Shown here: one piece after another, positions 60,080 through 64,000 of the stretch | Position numbering within the stretch: the first letter of the stretch is position 1 | How the letters are laid out: each line of letters opens with the position of its first letter | DNA from: an uncultured Prevotellaceae bacterium | GTDB taxonomy: Bacteria; Bacteroidota; Bacteroidia; Bacteroidales; Bacteroidaceae | NCBI GenBank assembly: GCA_900315075.1 | Contig: OMXV01000013.1 | Span: 1 to 64,000 of the forward strand | DNA length: 64,000 nt | Reading direction: 5' to 3' | Made by a program: the position numbers and the translations under genes | Notes under the pieces: generated by a model | What the model saw: the letters and a program-made list of their open reading frames with translations, nothing else | Told to the model about the DNA's origin: nothing | Database searches by the model: none

Positions 60080-62151
60080 TTGAATTTTACTTTTAGTCCC
60101 ATTACCACCATGCGACCTGGTGTATAGAGGGCATATTTACGGTTGGAGGAGTCGATGCGTCGATCGACACGGTCGAAGAGATTGTCGATACCTAAACTTG
60201 GTTCGAAGAATGCCCATTTCACAAGGTCGAACGAATGGGTGGTATGGAGATTCCAGATGCCAAAGCCGGGAGCATCCTCATAGTCAGGATAGTAGGTCTT
60301 TGACTGTATCCTACCATTCAGGTTTACATTCAGCGCATAATGCCGCCATGCGTGATGATAGTTGGCTGCGATTGTGCCACTGTTGCGGATACTGCGCTCT
60401 AAGACGGTCCATTTTTCTCCGCTGTGCGTCTTGGCCATCGTATAAACATAATTGGCAGAGAGATTGAAACCTGGGAAGAGATTTGCAGAGACATTCACCT
60501 GCATACCTTTTACATCACCCTTGTCGCTGTTTTGATAGAGAGAATATCTTTCAAGTTTTGCTGCCTGATCGGTGGTCATCTCAGGAAACTCATTCTGAAG
60601 CATCGCCAATGAGGCATCGTCAACATCAATATTTTTCCTCACCACCATGTCATTGATACGGTTCATATATCCTGTCAACGAGATGGCGAGCATCTGCGTG
60701 CGATATTCTGCATTGAGCGAGAGATAATGACTCTTTTCGGGTGAAAGGTCCTGGTTGCCAAAGATAATCTGTGGTTTTCCACGATTGACCGAGAAATAAT
60801 GATAATAGAGTTCATCAAGTCCGGGAGCACGGAATCCTGCAGAATAGGTAGCGCGCACATTGATAGGACCAGTGGAATACATCAGCGTTGCTTTCGGAGT
60901 GAAGTGATTACCGAAGGCCTTATGATAGTCATAACGTGTTCCGAGTGTGGCGGTAATGGTGGAATTTCCTACGGAGAAACGCTGTTCGTGCTGTGCAAAG
61001 AATGCCAGAATATACGATTCTTGGTTGATGTTTCCCGACGATGCCACGAGTTTGTCAAGTCGCCAGTCGTTTCCAATGATGGTTGTTCCTTGTGGAAGTA
61101 TTCCCAGAATAGCTTTGATTTGTCGGTCTATGCTTCGCTGGTTTTTCGACTGCACATAGTCGCCAACTTTATAATTTGCCGTCTCGACATCATATTCCTT
61201 TCCATATCGGAAACGGTCGATGGTGTAATCTACCTGCAAGGAGTTTCTTGCATCGAATTTATAGATAGTCCCCACGTTCCACCTCAAGCCTTTGTAGCGC
61301 ATCTCGTAGTCGGTACCACCAGTGATATCTTCACGAGTCTCAGGACGGTCGGTGATTTTATAAGAGTATCCTATACCTGCGTTCAGCGCTAACTGTTGAT
61401 TGGGGGCATAGGTGAATTTCTGCTCAAAAACATTCGACTGATAACCAGTAAAGAAAGGAGCGATGGTAGGCTGTGTCTCTGTGTCAGAGCCTTTCTTGTA
61501 TTCAAGACCAGTAGTCTGATAACTATCGGCCTGATCGTGTGAAAAAGAGGTGTAGGAACCAAAGCCTTTGTTGTAGAAGTCGAGCGAGACAGCCTCTGTC
61601 AATTGTCCATGTCCCGATACACGGGTATCGGAGGTCAAGGAAACAAGTTGCTGGGTTGGCTGCTCTGTAATAATATTGATGACACCCGCAATGGCATCAG
61701 AACCATAAAGCGACGAGGCTGCTCCATCGAGCACTTCGATACGTTTGACGCGTGCCATATTGATGCGGTTGAGATCGACATTATTGGATATGTCGCCTGA
61801 GAGTTTCTGTCCGTTGATGAGTATAAGGATGTATTTGTTCCCCAATCCATTCATCCTCAGAAATGTACCCATAGAATTGGGGGCCATCGAAACTTGCGGC
61901 ATCATCCTTGTGAGTGCCGCATCAAAAGTGGTAATTCCTTGCTCCTGGATTTCTCTGCTTGAGAGCACGCGAACAGGGGTGGCAGTAGATTTCAGGCGCT
62001 GATGATGTCCTGAACCTGTCACCACCACAGGGTTCATATTATAAGTGCGGCTCGTGAGTGACGAGTCGCTATGTTCCATCTTGTGGATTTGAGAGAAAGC
62101 GGCACTCCCCGAGAGGAGTGCCACTATGAGAATGATAAATCGGGGATTCAT
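60076..62151 (-). CDS. TonB-dependent outer-membrane receptor (BtuB/haem-receptor-like)
   Basis: A 691-residue receptor with a signal peptide (1-20, GSAAFSQ). Plug: VVVTGSGHHQRLKSTATPVR, VLSSREIQEQGITTFDAALT, ILINGQKLSGDISNNVDLNR, DGAASSLYGSDAIAGVINII. The barrel ends with MVVMGLKVKFK. It has no SusC-type N-terminal domain, so it belongs to the small-molecule class of receptors. The His-His pair in the plug start and the operon context (chelatase, BtuF/BtuC types) suggest a corrinoid or haem cargo. It overlaps the binding protein gene by 4 bp. Confidence 0.92.
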   Translation of the reverse strand: MNPRFIILIVALLSGSAAFSQIHKMEHSDSSLTSRTYNMNPVVVTGSGHHQRLKSTATPVRVLSSREIQEQGITTFDAALTRMMPQVSMAPNSMGTFLRMNGLGNKYILILINGQKLSGDISNNVDLNRINMARVKRIEVLDGAASSLYGSDAIAGVINIITEQPTQQLVSLTSDTRVSGHGQLTEAVSLDFYNKGFGSYTSFSHDQADSYQTTGLEYKKGSDTETQPTIAPFFTGYQSNVFEQKFTYAPNQQLALNAGIGYSYKITDRPETREDITGGTDYEMRYKGLRWNVGTIYKFDARNSLQVDYTIDRFRYGKEYDVETANYKVGDYVQSKNQRSIDRQIKAILGILPQGTTIIGNDWRLDKLVASSGNINQESYILAFFAQHEQRFSVGNSTITATLGTRYDYHKAFGNHFTPKATLMYSTGPINVRATYSAGFRAPGLDELYYHYFSVNRGKPQIIFGNQDLSPEKSHYLSLNAEYRTQMLAISLTGYMNRINDMVVRKNIDVDDASLAMLQNEFPEMTTDQAAKLERYSLYQNSDKGDVKGMQVNVSANLFPGFNLSANYVYTMAKTHSGEKWTVLERSIRNSGTIAANYHHAWRHYALNVNLNGRIQSKTYYPDYEDAPGFGIWNLHTTHSFDLVKWAFFEPSLGIDNLFDRVDRRIDSSNRKYALYTPGRMVVMGLKVKFK

Positions 62152-62240
62152 AAATGAGGATTGAGGGTTGACAGTTGAGATTTAGAACCGCAACAGTGTT
62201 GCGGCATAGTAGGAAACTCCTAACTTCTAACTCCTAACTT
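62152..62240. repeat. TTGAG repeat, CCGCAAC palindrome and CTAACTT repeat
   Basis: Three elements fill the gap: GAGGATTGAGGGTTGACAGT-type units (62157-62182), the palindrome CCGCAAC AGT GTTGCGG (62188-62204), and CTCCTAACTTCTAACTCCTA-type units of 7-8 bp (62217-62240). Two related palindromes are at 13549-13567 and 26986-27002. Confidence 0.8.
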
Positions 62241-62243
62241 CTA

Positions 62244-63350
62244 TTACTCTGGATTCTTTGAGTGGTAGTAGTCAAGTGGCTCACCGGCAATGGCCTCGCG
62301 GGTATGTTTCATCCACACCTGACGGATAGAGGGCAATTCGAGCAATCCCTTCTCTATCATGGTTGAATTGTCGCAGGTATAGCCCATGTGGCTGAAATAC
62401 ATCTTCCAGCTTGTATCCTCTACCTCACCTTCTTCATTTGGAGTGAACTTAGTGCCATCCCAGTTGTCGTCATCGTCGCCAGCCATGTCGTTGTGTCCAT
62501 GGTCGCCATCGATAGACATAAGTGGATGACAATACACCTTACCACTTGTAATGCCGGCTTCAATCATACGACGGTGTACATGAGTCTTGAAATTCTCCAT
62601 CATATCAACAGTTCCCACAAAGTAGTTTTTGTTGAACTTCTGAAGAGCTTCCTCGAGCTGGGTGTAACGAACATTGGCTTTGTAGGTATCGTAGGAGTCT
62701 GGGTTACCATGTCCCATAAATGCCACAACACCTTCAGCAGCCTTACCAGCATAGAGGGTATTCAACTGAGCAGCCACTTCGTTGACGTCTTTCTCAGCAT
62801 CCTGCAACAGAGGCACACCCAGTTTCAGCACTACATTCGACAGGTATCTGTCATCGATGTCGCCATTGGCATTGTTGGCGAAGTCCTTGATATAGTTAAT
62901 CACGCGGGTATATTCCTCACCGGGGATTACTTGCAACGACTGTACGACAATTTCTGAATACTTCACGCCATCCTGTGCAAAAGCAGTGAGCCAGAATGGA
63001 GGTGCATAGAAGTTGCGTGGTGCCACATTCTCACCAGCAGCAGCACGGTTGATACAAATAGCCGATGAGAATGACAGGAATACATCGTAGTCTGGGAAAG
63101 CTGTCTTGTAAGCATCCACCGTGGCATCGAAGGCATCGTATGCCTGCTGCCATGTACTACCGAAAGCCACAAGCAGAATGGCTTTGTTGTGTTTCTTCTG
63201 GCTCTTTACTGTTTTGTTGACAGCTTCCTGATAAACAGTGTAGTTGTTGTTGATTTTGTCGTCGTCATCATCATCGCTACATGCAACGAAGTTCAGTGAC
63301 ACACAGATTGCCAACATGGCAATCATGATTGATTTAATCTTGTTCATCAT
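62244..63350 (-). CDS. CbiK-like cobaltochelatase/tetrapyrrole chelatase as a surface lipoprotein
   Basis: A 368-residue protein. The N-terminus is a lipoprotein signal (ICVSLNFVAC; Cys24) followed by SDDDDDDK, the acidic type that directs Bacteroidota lipoproteins to the cell surface. From about residue 56 the chain follows CbiK (sirohydrochlorin cobaltochelatase): AILLVAFGSTW, VVQSLQVIPGEEYTRVI, LKLGVPLL, MGHGNPDSY (His214) and PLMSIDGDHGHNDMAGDD (His284). The Glu of the usual VGxVE position is Asp249 (FVGTVDMMENF). Periplasmic CbiK of Desulfovibrio and IhtB of P. gingivalis are the nearest known cases. It may insert cobalt or remove or bind metal in a captured tetrapyrrole. It overlaps the upstream receptor gene by 17 bp. 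Confidence 0.88.
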   Translation of the reverse strand: MMNKIKSIMIAMLAICVSLNFVACSDDDDDDKINNNYTVYQEAVNKTVKSQKKHNKAILLVAFGSTWQQAYDAFDATVDAYKTAFPDYDVFLSFSSAICINRAAAGENVAPRNFYAPPFWLTAFAQDGVKYSEIVVQSLQVIPGEEYTRVINYIKDFANNANGDIDDRYLSNVVLKLGVPLLQDAEKDVNEVAAQLNTLYAGKAAEGVVAFMGHGNPDSYDTYKANVRYTQLEEALQKFNKNYFVGTVDMMENFKTHVHRRMIEAGITSGKVYCHPLMSIDGDHGHNDMAGDDDDNWDGTKFTPNEEGEVEDTSWKMYFSHMGYTCDNSTMIEKGLLELPSIRQVWMKHTREAIAGEPLDYYHSKNPE

Positions 63351-64000
63351 TTTGTCTTGAATTTAAGTTAGATTTATAAGTATTATTAAGTTTCTTTCCT
63401 TGGTTGAATCGAACGGTAAACGAAGCATAAACCGTACGGCCGGGCGTTGTCGTACCGAGGTGCAGTCCATGAGGAGTGCGGTCGCAATAGTTGAGGATAT
63501 TGTCGATTCCTGCCTCCACCCTCCATGTCACTTTCTTCGAGTGTCCGATGTCGTGTGTCGTAGCCACTCGCCATATCTGGTATCCTTTTCCGTTACCATC
63601 AATCTGATAGTAGCGCTTGCTTGACATTCGGCCATAGATTCCAAGTCCGAGGCGATAATCTGTAGTGAACTTATGATTCCATGTTGCGAAACAGTTGGCC
63701 TTATGGTGAGCCATGCCATCGATGACCACCTCTTTGATTTTATCGTGAGTGGTATCGTAGCTATTGGCATCTGTATCCAAATAACTATAGCCAGCTCCAA
63801 ATGCGAACTCCTTCCAAGAATAGCTGAGGTTGACATCCACTCCATAAGTCTTAGCATCCTCAATGTTCTGATACTGTCGTGTCTTCACAGGGTCATATTG
63901 CAGGATGTATTCATCAGGAGCCTGATAGTTGGGTATGGTCACCAATGCTATCATATCTTTCACTTTGTTGTAATAGGCCGACACCGTAACGCTGAGCCCA
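63334..64000 (-). CDS. TonB-dependent receptor, C-terminal barrel part (5' end outside window)
   Basis: 222 residues of an outer-membrane barrel end: GLSVTVSAYYNKVKDMIAL, DVNLSYSWKEFAFGAGYSYL, LGLGIYGRMSSKRYYQ, and DNILNYCDRTPHGLHLGTTT followed by PGRTVYASFTVRFNQ. The frame is open to the window edge, so the signal, plug and early barrel lie beyond 64000. The end overlaps the chelatase start by 17 bp; they form one transcript. Its similarity to the end of the receptor at 60076 (same final turns, DNLFDRVDRR versus DNILNYCDRT) suggests related cargoes. Confidence 0.9.
   Translation of the reverse strand, partial: GLSVTVSAYYNKVKDMIALVTIPNYQAPDEYILQYDPVKTRQYQNIEDAKTYGVDVNLSYSWKEFAFGAGYSYLDTDANSYDTTHDKIKEVVIDGMAHHKANCFATWNHKFTTDYRLGLGIYGRMSSKRYYQIDGNGKGYQIWRVATTHDIGHSKKVTWRVEAGIDNILNYCDRTPHGLHLGTTTPGRTVYASFTVRFNQGKKLNNTYKSNLNSRQNDEQD

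Noticed and set aside
62152-62240. Integration or attachment site at the palindrome
   Set aside because: No integrase, tRNA or flanking direct repeats were seen; the palindrome recurs in other gaps.

Overview
The window is a chromosomal segment from a member of the Bacteroidota, most likely a Prevotella-type gut or oral anaerobe. Evidence: a SusC/SusD pair, TonB-dependent receptors, LytTR/LytS signalling, BspA-type leucine-rich repeat proteins, C-terminal tails resembling type IX secretion sorting domains, surface-lipoprotein signals of the form CSDDD, and many Bacteroidota promoters (TTTG, about 20 bp, TAnnTTTG) with almost no Shine-Dalgarno sequences. No tRNA, rRNA, CRISPR array, IS element or phage was found. 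Product names come from reading motifs and remembered family features; no database search was run.

Layout. 1-2.3 kb: the end of a surface protein, a secreted protein, an orphan umuD and a small repeat-built helical protein. 2.3-6.7 kb: a LytTR response regulator, a LytS-type kinase and an outer-membrane barrel protein, all on the minus strand. 7-16.6 kb: pectin and arabinan genes (GH28-GH105 fusion, Cthe_2159-like protein, beta-helix enzyme, GH127) and a Sel1 protein. 16.7-30 kb: an RNA methyltransferase, susCD, and housekeeping genes (proS, yitT, radA, queC, DUF721, recF, a TPR protein, ribH). 30-38.3 kb: a PL1 lyase, a DUF3826 protein, a 1004-residue two-part protein, an ECF sigma factor and a GH67 alpha-glucuronidase. 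38.3-46.7 kb: a membrane-tethered TPR/HTH regulator, two BspA-like LRR proteins, a decayed barrel gene and two lipoproteins.

47-57.8 kb is a plus-strand cobalamin operon: cbiA (split in two frames), cobQ, cobD, cbiB, then four two-enzyme fusions (CbiH-CbiC, CbiE-CbiT, CbiG-CbiF, CbiJ-CbiD). Facing it on the minus strand (57.9-64 kb) is a tetrapyrrole/metal uptake operon: a TonB receptor running off the window edge, a CbiK-like chelatase made as a lipoprotein with a surface-export signal, a second TonB receptor, a substrate-binding lipoprotein and a BtuC/FecCD permease. No ATPase gene lies beside the permease. The arrangement recalls, from memory, the Porphyromonas gingivalis iht (iron-haem transport) locus. 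A metallochelatase outside the cell next to a corrin-ring pathway is the most interesting system in the window.

A second theme is the intergenic DNA. Many gaps hold short degenerate tandem repeats (period 7-10 bp, different sequence from site to site), some arranged as perfect inverted repeats, and three gaps share a palindrome with a GCAAC...GTTGC core.
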